This document shows, in pieces, positions 1 through 8,516 of a stretch of 63,911 nt of DNA. The DNA is taken from positions 1 through 63,911 of the forward strand of contig JAIBAX010000023.1 of assembly GCA_019694955.1 (NCBI GenBank), in the 5' to 3' direction. The notes beneath the pieces were generated by a model. That model saw nothing but the letters and a program-made list of their open reading frames with translations, was not told where the DNA came from and did no database searches. This DNA comes from Chitinophagales bacterium. Its GTDB lineage: Bacteria; Bacteroidota; Bacteroidia; Chitinophagales; JADIYW01. How positions within the stretch are numbered: position 1 is the stretch's first letter; each line of letters starts with the position of its first letter. Position numbers and translations under genes: made by a program.

Positions 1-874
1 TTCTGACCATATCACCTTCGGAGGTGATATCGATTTTGTCCAATACATTGTTTTGGAAGATTTCCAAATGTGAGGTATTCGTACCTGCGATATAGAATTT
101 GTTGTTGTCCGTTCCGGCATTTCGTGCAATATAGGTGAACTGGATGGTATTTGCGGCTGTAATCCCGGTTGCATCGTTTTTGGTATAAATGATTTTATCT
201 AATACCCATTCGCTGTTTTGTTGGATGTATTGATACTCGGCATAGTTACCGTAGAGGTCTTTGATTTTGCTGATACGCCATGAAAGTGGAATGCCGTCGG
301 CATTTGCGATACGGGTACTGGCAGAACCACCATATTCGATGGTGAGCCCAGATTTGGTTTGAACGATGAATTTATCGGGACACGAACTGCAACCTGCAAT
401 ATTTCCGCTCACTGATATTTTGCTGTCCCCTTCTTCAAATGTGCGATATTCTGAACCATTGAAACCGAAACTGCCGTTTGTGAGGGATAGTTTGTTGCCA
501 CTGAGTGAAAATGTATTATTGATCCCTTTCAGGGTCATGGGTGCTACGGAATTATCATAGTAGAGTCCTTTGTTATCTAATGAAATGGCTGAAAAGGCAC
601 TCGCATCCCATCCCCAACCAAGCATGCCATTGCCACCACGGGAATTGTAGTTGATAGAAATGGAAGGCTGTACGCCATTAATGCCATCAGGAATATACAG
701 TGGAATAGTATAGCCGAAACTGCCATCACTACCCACGCCATGACTACCGGAAACGGTGCCGATGGATTTGGTGACATCGATGGTTTTTGCAGAATAGTTC
801 GGAAATGTCGGTGATATTCCGGCATAGCTGTACAAAGAAGCACAGAGCAATGTAAAGAGTACATATTTTTTCAC
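1..874 (-). CDS. SpvB/RHS-type secreted protein, N-terminal part (cut by window edge)
   Basis: The frame stays open from a GTG start at 874 to the window edge (291 codons); an in-frame TGA lies just upstream of the GTG, so the start is well fixed. The N-terminus is a signal peptide (MKKYVLFTLLCASLYSYA). It is followed by the hallmark of SpvB/TcdB-like N-terminal domains: a GSDGSFGYTIPLYIPDGING stretch, then PSISINYNSRGGNGMLGWGW at about residues 60-80. Such domains usually precede long YD-repeat shells of secreted toxins. The start lies 10 bp after the stop of the small YD/T9SS gene at 885-1328, so both are probably co-transcribed. The toxin or sorting end is outside the window. Domain identity is fairly sure; function is inferred. 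Confidence 0.8.
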   Translation of the reverse strand, partial: MKKYVLFTLLCASLYSYAGISPTFPNYSAKTIDVTKSIGTVSGSHGVGSDGSFGYTIPLYIPDGINGVQPSISINYNSRGGNGMLGWGWDASAFSAISLDNKGLYYDNSVAPMTLKGINNTFSLSGNKLSLTNGSFGFNGSEYRTFEEGDSKISVSGNIAGCSSCPDKFIVQTKSGLTIEYGGSASTRIANADGIPLSWRISKIKDLYGNYAEYQYIQQNSEWVLDKIIYTKNDATGITAANTIQFTYIARNAGTDNNKFYIAGTNTSHLEIFQNNVLDKIDITSEGDMVR

Positions 875-884
875 GAGAAGCGAT

Positions 885-1328
885 TTAGAGTTTCACAAAT
901 TTTTTAGTGTAGATCTGTTCCTTCGTTCCACGATACTGCAAGATATACGTTCCCGGAGCAAGGTCGGCAATATTCACCATGGTTTGTTCCATAGAAAGGG
1001 TGATGCCATCGCACACCATTTGTCCTGTTTCGTTGTACAGGGTGACGGTACCACCTACCATGTCGGTAGGAAGAGACACTAAAATACCTGTGGTCGCAGG
1101 ATTGGGGTACAACATCAATTCCTGTACAGGTTGCAATTTGGACATCAGGTCTTTTTTATCGGGTTCAGATAAGTCCGGTGGTGGCGTTTGCGCCATTCTG
1201 CAACTGACGGCGTATGCAACCGCAGTTCTATTGCCATTTACATCATAATCATACGTCCATGTCTGTTGGGAATATGCAATATGTGCCACAAAGAGAAAAA
1301 GGAGGGTGAGGATTGTTTTTGCGTTCAT
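885..1328 (-). CDS. Mini YD-repeat protein with T9SS sorting domain
   Basis: A 147-residue exported protein. It has a signal peptide (residues 1-20, ending in AYSQ), one YD-type repeat (TWTYDYDVNGNRTAVAY, about 23-39), a short Pro/Asp-rich linker and a C-terminal T9SS type A sorting domain beginning LYPNPATTG (about 73) and ending in KKFVKL. Sorting domains of this type direct proteins through the type IX system to the cell surface. There is no room for an enzyme domain. It lies directly upstream of an SpvB/RHS gene (10 bp gap), and a protein of the same design occurs at 2989-3462 beside another RHS gene. It may be an accessory of RHS secretion or a deletion remnant of a longer RHS protein; the sequence alone does not decide. 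A TACCTTTA box, close to the Bacteroidota -7 element, lies just upstream. Confidence 0.8.
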   Translation of the reverse strand: MNAKTILTLLFLFVAHIAYSQQTWTYDYDVNGNRTAVAYAVSCRMAQTPPPDLSEPDKKDLMSKLQPVQELMLYPNPATTGILVSLPTDMVGGTVTLYNETGQMVCDGITLSMEQTMVNIADLAPGTYILQYRGTKEQIYTKKFVKL

Positions 1329-1451
1329 GTGATTGATTTTAGTATCTTAAAGGTACAAAATTATTTTCATCCCTGCTTACATTTTTTGTTAAAATGAGTG
1401 AGCATTGACAATTCGTTCAAAATCATGATATAAAGTGGAAAATTATATATT

Positions 1452-1757
1452 ATGAAAGGTTTACGTATTTTGTGTGGGACTTTCCACATACTTCTTTCTA
1501 TTGGTGTGTTATACATGCTACAATTTGTTTTATCAGACAAATCAAATCTTGATTTGAGATTTACTGAATCATTTTACGACAAACTATTTTGGTTTATTGG
1601 TCTCTTAAGTGCATTTGGCTTTTACATTGTGCAAGCATTTTGCAATTTTGCTGGAATATCAACAAATGAGATTAAGGTAAAAAATGTACTAATGATACTT
1701 TCCGTATTATTTCTATGCAGCATATTCTATCACTTTCTTTTCTTTAGTCCGCTATAA
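1452..1757 (+). CDS. Small membrane protein of unknown function
   Basis: A 101-residue protein with three hydrophobic segments at roughly residues 5-26, 45-67 and 78-97 and short polar loops, so probably an inner-membrane protein. I do not recognise a family. A strong rho-independent terminator follows 28 bp after the stop, which supports a real single-gene unit. It is divergent from the mini-YD/RHS genes. Small multi-span proteins near polymorphic toxins are often immunity proteins against membrane-active toxins, and that is one possible role here, but it is only inferred from position. Confidence 0.6.
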   Translation: MKGLRILCGTFHILLSIGVLYMLQFVLSDKSNLDLRFTESFYDKLFWFIGLLSAFGFYIVQAFCNFAGISTNEIKVKNVLMILSVLFLCSIFYHFLFFSPL

Positions 1758-1784
1758 TGTGGGAATAATCAAACACGTATTTGT

Positions 1785-1815
1785 AGAGCTACCTTCGTTG
1801 TAGCTCTTTTTATTT
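1785..1815 (+). terminator. Rho-independent terminator
   Basis: Perfect 8-bp stem AGAGCTAC / GTAGCTCT with a 7-nt loop, followed by TTTTATTT. It ends the small membrane protein gene at 1452-1757. Confidence 0.85.
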
Positions 1816-1949
1816 CCTCTTTTTCTTGCTTTACAGGATATTGCCTTTTTGGTACAATATGTATAAGCATAGAATTTTTATCTCCATATTTTATACACAG
1901 CCCTCTGTTCTTTTTCAAACATATATTTCTTCACTAAACATATTTTGTC

Positions 1950-2399
1950 ATGCAAAGCAGTAACTTCTTTCAGGTTGCAGAAATCAGTCTGTCCTACCAT
2001 CCATCACCTGTACCTCACACATTCCGTATTAAAAGTGCAGCCGATGCTGTGTTGTTCTTTCGGGAACACTGGGATGACGACACGCTCTCACTCTATGAAT
2101 GCTCAAAACTCATCCTTACCAATCGTGCAGGTATTATCATGGGTCTTGTACATCTCTCTCAAGGGGGTATCACCGGAACCGTTGTCGACATACACCTTGT
2201 CTTAGCCATTGCCTTAAAAGCACTCGCAAAAGGAATCATCCTTTGTCACAACCATCCATCAGGAAATCGCTTACCATCGCCGGAGGACAAAGCACTCAAT
2301 GAACGCCTCACCCAAGCCTGTGCCTTGTTTGACATCATGTTCCTCGACAACATCATTATTACCCCTGACGATTACTATTCATTCGCCCAAGAATCCTAA
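1950..2399 (+). CDS. radC: RadC-like JAB domain protein
   Basis: A 149-residue protein consisting essentially of the JAB (MPN+) metalloprotease-like domain. The zinc-binding signature LCHNHPSGNRLPSPED lies near residues 91-106, and the domain ends as RadC proteins do (DNIIITPDDYYSF). Full RadC is about 220 residues with an N-terminal HhH region. That part is missing here, which is typical for the short RadC copies carried by Bacteroidota plasmids and integrative elements. The biochemical role of RadC is not settled. The next gene starts 3 bp after its stop, so they form an operon closed by a terminator at 2951. Its presence fits an accessory element. Confidence 0.88.
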   Translation: MQSSNFFQVAEISLSYHPSPVPHTFRIKSAADAVLFFREHWDDDTLSLYECSKLILTNRAGIIMGLVHLSQGGITGTVVDIHLVLAIALKALAKGIILCHNHPSGNRLPSPEDKALNERLTQACALFDIMFLDNIIITPDDYYSFAQES

Positions 2400-2402
2400 G
2401 CC

Positions 2403-2927
2403 ATGGACACCATTATCTATGACATCAGTACAGAAGAATATTCCGTGTACTGTATCTATCAACCAACAAGTAAAGACTTCCTCTCAGAAGTCTTTGTCAA
2501 AGTTCCGAACGCCGTCTATTACCACGTCATGCGCCATGAGTACCAACCCAATGTAGCAACCCTCTTACTCCTCGCAAAATACGATGGTGTAAAAAGCCCT
2601 CGTCCCTACAAAGCAGGACAGCCCTGCGATGGCTCAATCGGTGCACCTGTGTACTTCCTCTATGTAAAGCTATGCGCTCATTTCTCATTCTCTGCAATTG
2701 ATTTGTATGAAGAAGCCTATTCGGGCGAAACGATCACCAATAATGATATTCAAAGCATTTGTTCCTTTGCCACATGGCAGGGAGTAGAAGACATCACCGA
2801 GTGGTCAGATACCACCATTACCCGCATCTTGGAGAGCTTGACCGAAATCAATCATCACCAACTGCGTACCGTCGTTGAAGAACACCTCACGAGATTTTTT
2901 AATAGTAAAAAAAGGAAGATGTATTAG
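2403..2927 (+). CDS. Hypothetical protein, co-transcribed with radC-like gene
   Basis: A 174-residue soluble protein of unknown family. No signal peptide or membrane segment is visible. It starts with ATG 3 bp after the radC-like stop codon and ends just before a strong terminator, so it is a real second gene of that operon. The N-terminal third is rich in Tyr and Val, and the C-terminus is basic (NSKKRKMY). Pairing with a mobile-element radC suggests a role in element biology. Nothing in the sequence indicates a catalytic motif. Confidence 0.65.
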   Translation: MDTIIYDISTEEYSVYCIYQPTSKDFLSEVFVKVPNAVYYHVMRHEYQPNVATLLLLAKYDGVKSPRPYKAGQPCDGSIGAPVYFLYVKLCAHFSFSAIDLYEEAYSGETITNNDIQSICSFATWQGVEDITEWSDTTITRILESLTEINHHQLRTVVEEHLTRFFNSKKRKMY

Positions 2928-2950
2928 TCACCTGTGTAAAATTAAAATTT

Positions 2951-2975
2951 AGCTACTGATTTACAGTAGCTTTTT
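2951..2975 (+). terminator. Rho-independent terminator
   Basis: Perfect 8-bp stem AGCTACTG / CAGTAGCT with a 5-nt loop, then a T-run (TTTTG). It closes the radC-like operon. Confidence 0.85.
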
Positions 2976-2988
2976 GTTTAGGGAGGGA

Positions 2989-3462
2989 TTAGTTTGAAAT
3001 TAATACAACTTTTTCTGAAGCATGAAAGGTTTCGCCTCGTACCATAACAATATATGTCCCTGAAACTATAGGATCGATTTTCATTTGAATATCGGAAATA
3101 CCTCTGTTTATTATGACTGAATATGATACCAACCGCTCTCCTGTTATGGTATATATCTCTACAACTAAGTTTTCAAAAACTGTGCTTTGTATTTGGGTAG
3201 TAAAAATACCATTCGTTGGATTAGGAAAGATAGTAATGTGTCGTTCTTGTATAGTTTCATCTTCTACATGTGTAACGATACGTGATACTGTTTTCTGTAT
3301 TCTATTGCCATCAGCATCGTATGTATAGCTTACCTCTTGTTGATTTGGGTACGTTACTTTTGTGAGACGACCTGCTTTGTCGTAGGTGTAGTTGATGTTT
3401 TGGGCGTTTGCAGAGCAAAAAGCAGATAACATCAAAAAAATTAGAATTAACTGTTTTTTCAT
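2989..3462 (-). CDS. Mini YD-repeat protein with T9SS sorting domain
   Basis: A 157-residue exported protein with the same layout as the one at 885-1328. It has a signal peptide (residues 1-20, ending in ANAQ), two YD repeats (INYTYDKAGRLTKVTYPN and VSYTYDADGNRIQKTV, about 23-60), a short linker, and a T9SS type A sorting domain starting at IFPNPTNG (about 80). It is the last gene of a three-gene unit: RHS toxin, immunity candidate, then this gene. Its ATG overlaps the immunity gene stop by 4 bp, indicating translational coupling. The RHS protein itself shows no T9SS domain, so a helper that supplies one is an attractive but unproven idea. A remnant of a longer YD protein is the alternative. 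Confidence 0.8.
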   Translation of the reverse strand: MKKQLILIFLMLSAFCSANAQNINYTYDKAGRLTKVTYPNQQEVSYTYDADGNRIQKTVSRIVTHVEDETIQERHITIFPNPTNGIFTTQIQSTVFENLVVEIYTITGERLVSYSVIINRGISDIQMKIDPIVSGTYIVMVRGETFHASEKVVLISN

Positions 3463-4016
3463 TTGTTAAATATTTTATCAAATTTATTTTTATCCTCTTC
3501 TTTATAAGCAATAATATCAATCGGATTATCTAAGTCATTTGCAACATACTTACCCCAATGTCCACTATCGCCAAATACATAATAGTTTCTAATTGGCCTG
3601 CCAAATAGTTCATAACTCATGCCTTCTGTCTCAATATTACCATTACTAATCATATTTATTTCATTCCAACATACATTAGTTGGGAACTTAAATCTGAGAA
3701 AAGAATTATTATCATCCTCAATAATTACAAAGTATCTGTCAGAAAATTCTTTGGAAAATTCAATCAATTTATTAAATGTTTTTTCTGTAAATAATAGACC
3801 TCCTCCAAGAATTTTGAAACTAAACATAGGATTAATTGGATTATTAGGAAACCAATCAAAATCCTTCACAAAGATTGTGTCCTGTATAGGTTTCCATTTT
3901 GCGTTATATTCTAATTCAGATAGCCAGTATTTATCTAAATAGCCTTTTGTCAGAGCTTTAGTCTCTGGGAAAGCAAATTTTTCAAATATTAAATTATATT
4001 CAGGATGGTTATTCAT
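3459..4016 (-). CDS. Probable immunity protein for the RHS toxin
   Basis: A 185-residue cytosolic-looking protein, acidic and rich in Asn and aromatic residues, without signal peptide. Its ATG overlaps the RHS toxin stop codon (8-bp overlap, ATGAATAA), the classical position of an immunity gene. The C-terminal part (DSGHWGKYVANDLDNPIDII, about 151-170) recalls the end of SUKH/SMI1-KNR4 type immunity proteins, but the match is too loose to assign the family. Expected job: to bind and neutralise the C-terminal toxin domain of the upstream gene in the producing cell and its kin. The role rests mainly on gene order. Confidence 0.65.
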   Translation of the reverse strand: MNNHPEYNLIFEKFAFPETKALTKGYLDKYWLSELEYNAKWKPIQDTIFVKDFDWFPNNPINPMFSFKILGGGLLFTEKTFNKLIEFSKEFSDRYFVIIEDDNNSFLRFKFPTNVCWNEINMISNGNIETEGMSYELFGRPIRNYYVFGDSGHWGKYVANDLDNPIDIIAYKEEDKNKFDKIFNK

Positions 4017-7000
4017 TGATTCTTATTTTATATATCGTTCCATTCTTGTTTATATCAATTGTTGAAATTCCTGTTTCTCTTGAATAGTGAAAATTTATGT
4101 AAGTGCCGTCTTTCAATTTATATAAATCATCTCTTATTAATTGACCATTTTTAATTAGACTATTATAGATATCTTTAGCATTACCATTTACAAACCCTTG
4201 CAATGCTCCTGTTGATGTCTTATATAAGTTTCCTGCTTTATCAATTAATTTGTCTACATTTGAGTAGATAATCTTCTTAGCCTCCTTCTTCACAACATTT
4301 TTAACAACACTCCCTTCTCCAAGTGAAATAATGTCTAGGGCAGTAGTTGCTAATGAACCATAGAGGGCAAGTGTATACAATCCTGCTTCAAGTGGTCTTC
4401 CTTGATTGATACTCTCTTTTAATCCATCCCATTGTCCACTTAATGTCCATGGGTCTGCATCTCTCCCCTCCGGATCAATCTTATTTATCGGATCATTATC
4501 TGCATAAGAATAGAGATTAGTATGCCAAACTGGGTCTTCACTTATAAATCTTCCTAAGCGAGGATTATAGTATCTCGCTCCCATATAGTATAACCCAGTA
4601 CTGTCTAATTGTACACCGTATTTGCCTATATAGGTATGTGAATTAGTCCATGCTATTGTACCTTGTTTATCATAGATATTTCCGAATTCGTCGTATTTGT
4701 AGTATTGTACGATGTCTCCATTTTCATTGGTGATGGCTATGATGCTTCCTCGGAAGTCGAAGTGGTAATAGAAAGTGCTATCTGTCACTGGGTCAACTCG
4801 TGCTACTAATCCATTGCCCCATATATATGCACTTATAGGTGTTGTGTTTTGTCTTGCTTCTATCAACACATTTCCATTGCTGTTTTGTTGATCGAGGACA
4901 TAGTAGATGTCGTTATTTCTTCTTCTATACCCTAAGGCATCATATTCGTATGTTGTTGCATTGCCTAAAAATGTTGTGCCAGTAAGTTGACCGTAATTGT
5001 TCCATGTGTAGTTTCGTATCGGTTGTGCTGAGGTGAGTATGTTTCCTGCATCGTCATGGGTATAGGATTGATTACCCCCAGTGGTTATCCTATTTCTTTG
5101 TTCATAATTGTATGATGTTATTTCATCATCGATAAAATTTGGTTGTGAGGTTATTTCTTGCCCTTGATAGAACAAACGCAGGTTCTCCCCTGTATGTTTA
5201 CCCTTGTTGTCAAGTGATGCACCAATAGAATAGAGCAGTTGACCATGCTTGTTTATTACCCATAGGCTGTCCAATCTATTCAATCCATCATAATGGTAAA
5301 ATGTGGTATCGCCATTGCCATATATTTCTGTTCGAGGCTTGCCTTCTATATCGTATGTATATCGTGCATACGTTTTAAAATTGCCTTGCCTTTCAACAAG
5401 TGATAGTTGCTTAGTTATGAAATCATAATAATATCCTACTGCCAGATCAAGTCCTCCGAAACTGGGATAACCGATATACTCTGGTCTCCCCAATCTATCA
5501 TAACTATATGCGACATTATCAGGTGTTGAACCGGAAAAGAAGCCTTGCGTATTTACCAAATCAACTTTGTTCCATTTGCCTCTATTGTGATTATAATATC
5601 GAAACCAATTACTCTTTGCTGTTTTGGAATTATTTATGTAATTGAGATTTCTAGTATTCTCCCAGTAAGTATAAAAAGTTGTGCCATCTCCATAGAGCAT
5701 ACCTTTCAACTTCGGTTTGGAGTTGTCATAATAGGTGTAATTAAAAACTTCATTATTTTTATTGGTAAATGTCTTGAGTGTTCCATTCTCGTTATACGCC
5801 CATGTTTTTTTATTTATTCCATCATTCTCTTCAATCAAATCATCTGTATATATGTCATAACGAAGCATAGTAAGGTGACCTCTCGGTGAAAGAATCGAAA
5901 TGGTATTATCATTTCTATCAAATGTGTTGACAGTAGTTAAATTTAATCCGCCAACATCTACTACCGAGACTGTTGCATTGTCATTGTTGTCATAATCAAA
6001 TGAATTAACAACACCATTTTTATCTGTATGCGTTTTTAATCTACTCGCATTATCGTATGTGTATTCTTCAACAATGGGTGTGAGGTTCCCGAATAATGGA
6101 TATGTTGTTGTTCTACTAAAATTCCCAAAGTTATTATGTTCCAAAACGGTGAGTAGTCTGCTTGGTGTTTTGTACTCTGTTAAAACACCTCTTTCAGAAT
6201 ACCAGAATGTATGCCTTATTTCACCACCTGTACCTTCATTTTCTACCACATCAACAGGTGATCCTTGAGTGTTTCGATATATTTTTGTTTCTCTTACTCC
6301 TCCGTTCTGTTCGTTAAAATCCCGTATAGTAATAGGCTCACCAAAGGGATTGTTTATGTATTCATATTTTAAACTGTCATTATAAAAGCTATCGACACTC
6401 ACGTTTTTGCTCAAATAGCCATTTGCATCATACTCATATCTTTTGATAAATCCTCGGTCAATATCTCGTTCTACTAATAACCTGTTCTCAGAATCAAACT
6501 CCATTTTGATATTTTCAGTCGGAGTGGAAATATTGATAATATTTCCAGAGCCATCAAATGTATAGTTGGTATTAATAGTTTGGCTGTTTTGTGTCGTAGT
6601 TACTTGCGACTGCTGTTGTGTCCATGGTTGACTATAATTCGGAACTGCATCAACTTGGATGGTATAACTATTCGTTTTTGTTTGCTTTAATTTCCGGCTT
6701 AAATAGGTGTTATCAATATAGTTCCCATTGGGTTTTTGGATTCTGTGTAATAAATGTGTCCTATATGCAAAAGTTCCGTTTTCTTCAAAATAATAATAAC
6801 GTGTCATTTGGTTTTTCGCATCTGCAAAAGAGTCTAGGGAATGAGTAAACTGATTAACAAAAAACGTAATTGTTCTATTCAAAGGATCGGTGACACTCTG
6901 TAGGTAATTTGTATTTATTTGATAAGTAAAAAATAAAGAACGATTTGAATATGTATCAAATACCCGTTTGAGACGTTTTGGTGTATAACCGATAACTTCT

Positions 7001-8307
7001 GTATATCCATCTTCGTATTCTAATAGCAAAGAATTATTATATGCATCGGTAATATTTACAAGATGTAACGTGTAAAAACTTTGATTATCAATTAGACTAA
7101 AATGGTATTGAATCCTCCCTTTTTGAATAGTAACATCAGATGGAGTACTGCCAACAGTACTATTTATGGTTAATTTATCAGTTATAGATTTTGTTTCATA
7201 CTTTCCATCAGTCACAGAATATGAATCAATAGCCCCATCTGACCAATATATGAGCAATCTCTTTTTTCCGGGTACATTTTCATTATATGTCTTGATAAAG
7301 GATGAGTATGTGTGTGTCCATCCACCGCCGAGCGGTTCTAATTTCGCAGGGAGTACTTTTTTCTCATAGATATTTTCAAATGACTTTAATGGAACCTCTG
7401 TAAAGTTTGAATGATATGAATGTTGGAAGTTTAATGGGAGTCCACCACCGGGGATGGCAAAGCTATTATCGGCATATTCATTGAAAACGCCTTTTTCTAT
7501 ATCTATGGATTTACCCTGATTGTCAATATAAAAGAGATTAGGAATAAAGAAGTCGTCATATTTTACTTGAGGCTTTGATTGTTGAATCAATCTTGCCAGT
7601 ATTCTATAAAACTCGGAATAGGTAATATATCCATCCGTACCAAAATTAATATTGTTTGGAGGAGAACATTGTGTTCCAATAATTCCAGTTAACAATCCCA
7701 AGACATTTGCTCGTTGTACCCATCCTAAATTCTTGTTCGATACCCTCATGTCACAAATGATTGGTGAATTGGTAAATAAACCACTCGGATCATAATACAG
7801 CATTGATGGCGTGAGATTCCAAGCTTCAAGCATTGCTTTGATTGCATCTGATTTTGTAATTACAACATCTGGTAAATTTGAATATACATACTCTCTTGAA
7901 AAAGGTGAAATATTATCAAGTCCATTGGTAGACTGATTTTTATACTCCAAATACAACATCAACTTAAGGTTTCTTTTATCTTGAACCGAAGTATATGTTT
8001 CAAGATCAGGAAATACATTGGGAAAATTGTCTAAGAATGATAAAACACCAGTATCACTGCCAAACAAAGAACGTTTGAGGCATTGAGCAACTTCTATTTT
8101 TGTAATTGGATTATTGAGAATAGCAGTGTTTTGATTGCTACTTATAATATCTACTTCGCATAATCGCTCCATTGCATCTCGGACATCGCTAGCTGGCGTT
8201 CCATTTTGCCATGATATACACGTAGATTGGGTGAATCCGAGTAGAGGAGCAAACAAGATGAGAAAAAATACACAGAAGGTCTTTATGCTATTATAATACC
8301 GCTTCAT
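4009..8307 (-). CDS. RHS/YD-repeat polymorphic toxin with SLH-like N-terminus
   Basis: A protein of about 1,432 residues from the ATG at 8307. That start is preferred because it begins the signal peptide MKRYYNSIKTFC...LGFTQS; an upstream in-frame start would mask it. Layout: signal peptide; an SLH-like region (about 25-235) with repeating NPITKIEVAQCL / TYSEFYRILARL type helices; a DUF6531-like segment (NSFAIPGGGLPLNFQHSYHS); a long run of YD repeats; and the RHS core end signature (YYMGARYYNPRLGRFISEDP, then NDPINKIDPEG). After this lies a variable C-terminal domain of about 135 residues ending in INKNGTIYKIRINE. The core is known to form a shell around the toxin. The toxin domain is not recognised for certain; its compact beta-rich end could be a BECR-fold RNase. 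The immunity candidate overlaps the stop. Confidence 0.88.
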   Translation of the reverse strand: MKRYYNSIKTFCVFFLILFAPLLGFTQSTCISWQNGTPASDVRDAMERLCEVDIISSNQNTAILNNPITKIEVAQCLKRSLFGSDTGVLSFLDNFPNVFPDLETYTSVQDKRNLKLMLYLEYKNQSTNGLDNISPFSREYVYSNLPDVVITKSDAIKAMLEAWNLTPSMLYYDPSGLFTNSPIICDMRVSNKNLGWVQRANVLGLLTGIIGTQCSPPNNINFGTDGYITYSEFYRILARLIQQSKPQVKYDDFFIPNLFYIDNQGKSIDIEKGVFNEYADNSFAIPGGGLPLNFQHSYHSNFTEVPLKSFENIYEKKVLPAKLEPLGGGWTHTYSSFIKTYNENVPGKKRLLIYWSDGAIDSYSVTDGKYETKSITDKLTINSTVGSTPSDVTIQKGRIQYHFSLIDNQSFYTLHLVNITDAYNNSLLLEYEDGYTEVIGYTPKRLKRVFDTYSNRSLFFTYQINTNYLQSVTDPLNRTITFFVNQFTHSLDSFADAKNQMTRYYYFEENGTFAYRTHLLHRIQKPNGNYIDNTYLSRKLKQTKTNSYTIQVDAVPNYSQPWTQQQSQVTTTQNSQTINTNYTFDGSGNIINISTPTENIKMEFDSENRLLVERDIDRGFIKRYEYDANGYLSKNVSVDSFYNDSLKYEYINNPFGEPITIRDFNEQNGGVRETKIYRNTQGSPVDVVENEGTGGEIRHTFWYSERGVLTEYKTPSRLLTVLEHNNFGNFSRTTTYPLFGNLTPIVEEYTYDNASRLKTHTDKNGVVNSFDYDNNDNATVSVVDVGGLNLTTVNTFDRNDNTISILSPRGHLTMLRYDIYTDDLIEENDGINKKTWAYNENGTLKTFTNKNNEVFNYTYYDNSKPKLKGMLYGDGTTFYTYWENTRNLNYINNSKTAKSNWFRYYNHNRGKWNKVDLVNTQGFFSGSTPDNVAYSYDRLGRPEYIGYPSFGGLDLAVGYYYDFITKQLSLVERQGNFKTYARYTYDIEGKPRTEIYGNGDTTFYHYDGLNRLDSLWVINKHGQLLYSIGASLDNKGKHTGENLRLFYQGQEITSQPNFIDDEITSYNYEQRNRITTGGNQSYTHDDAGNILTSAQPIRNYTWNNYGQLTGTTFLGNATTYEYDALGYRRRNNDIYYVLDQQNSNGNVLIEARQNTTPISAYIWGNGLVARVDPVTDSTFYYHFDFRGSIIAITNENGDIVQYYKYDEFGNIYDKQGTIAWTNSHTYIGKYGVQLDSTGLYYMGARYYNPRLGRFISEDPVWHTNLYSYADNDPINKIDPEGRDADPWTLSGQWDGLKESINQGRPLEAGLYTLALYGSLATTALDIISLGEGSVVKNVVKKEAKKIIYSNVDKLIDKAGNLYKTSTGALQGFVNGNAKDIYNSLIKNGQLIRDDLYKLKDGTYINFHYSRETGISTIDINKNGTIYKIRINE

Positions 8308-8516
8308 GGGAAATTGTTTTATTAAAATAGCTATTGGTAAGGTACTCAATTATATTTTTATTTCCCAGCGCTTTAAAATCCTTAATTATTCCTTAAACTC
8401 CTGCTGAGATTTACAAGTACAAAAATCCTTGCTATACTTTATTCAATATAGCCTCCTTAGAGCTTTTATAGCTGTTCTTTTCCAACATCATATTTCATCA
8501 CTTAAATTTTCAAAAA

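Noticed and set aside
577..864. A 95-codon minus-strand frame near the left edge
   Set aside because: It is a shadow in another frame of the SpvB/RHS gene, whose GTG-initiated frame is open to the window edge and has clear domain motifs.
885..3462. A single broken RHS gene split by the radC operon
   Set aside because: Both mini proteins have their own signal peptide and sorting domain and intact frames, and the sequences differ. They are separate genes, not halves of one.
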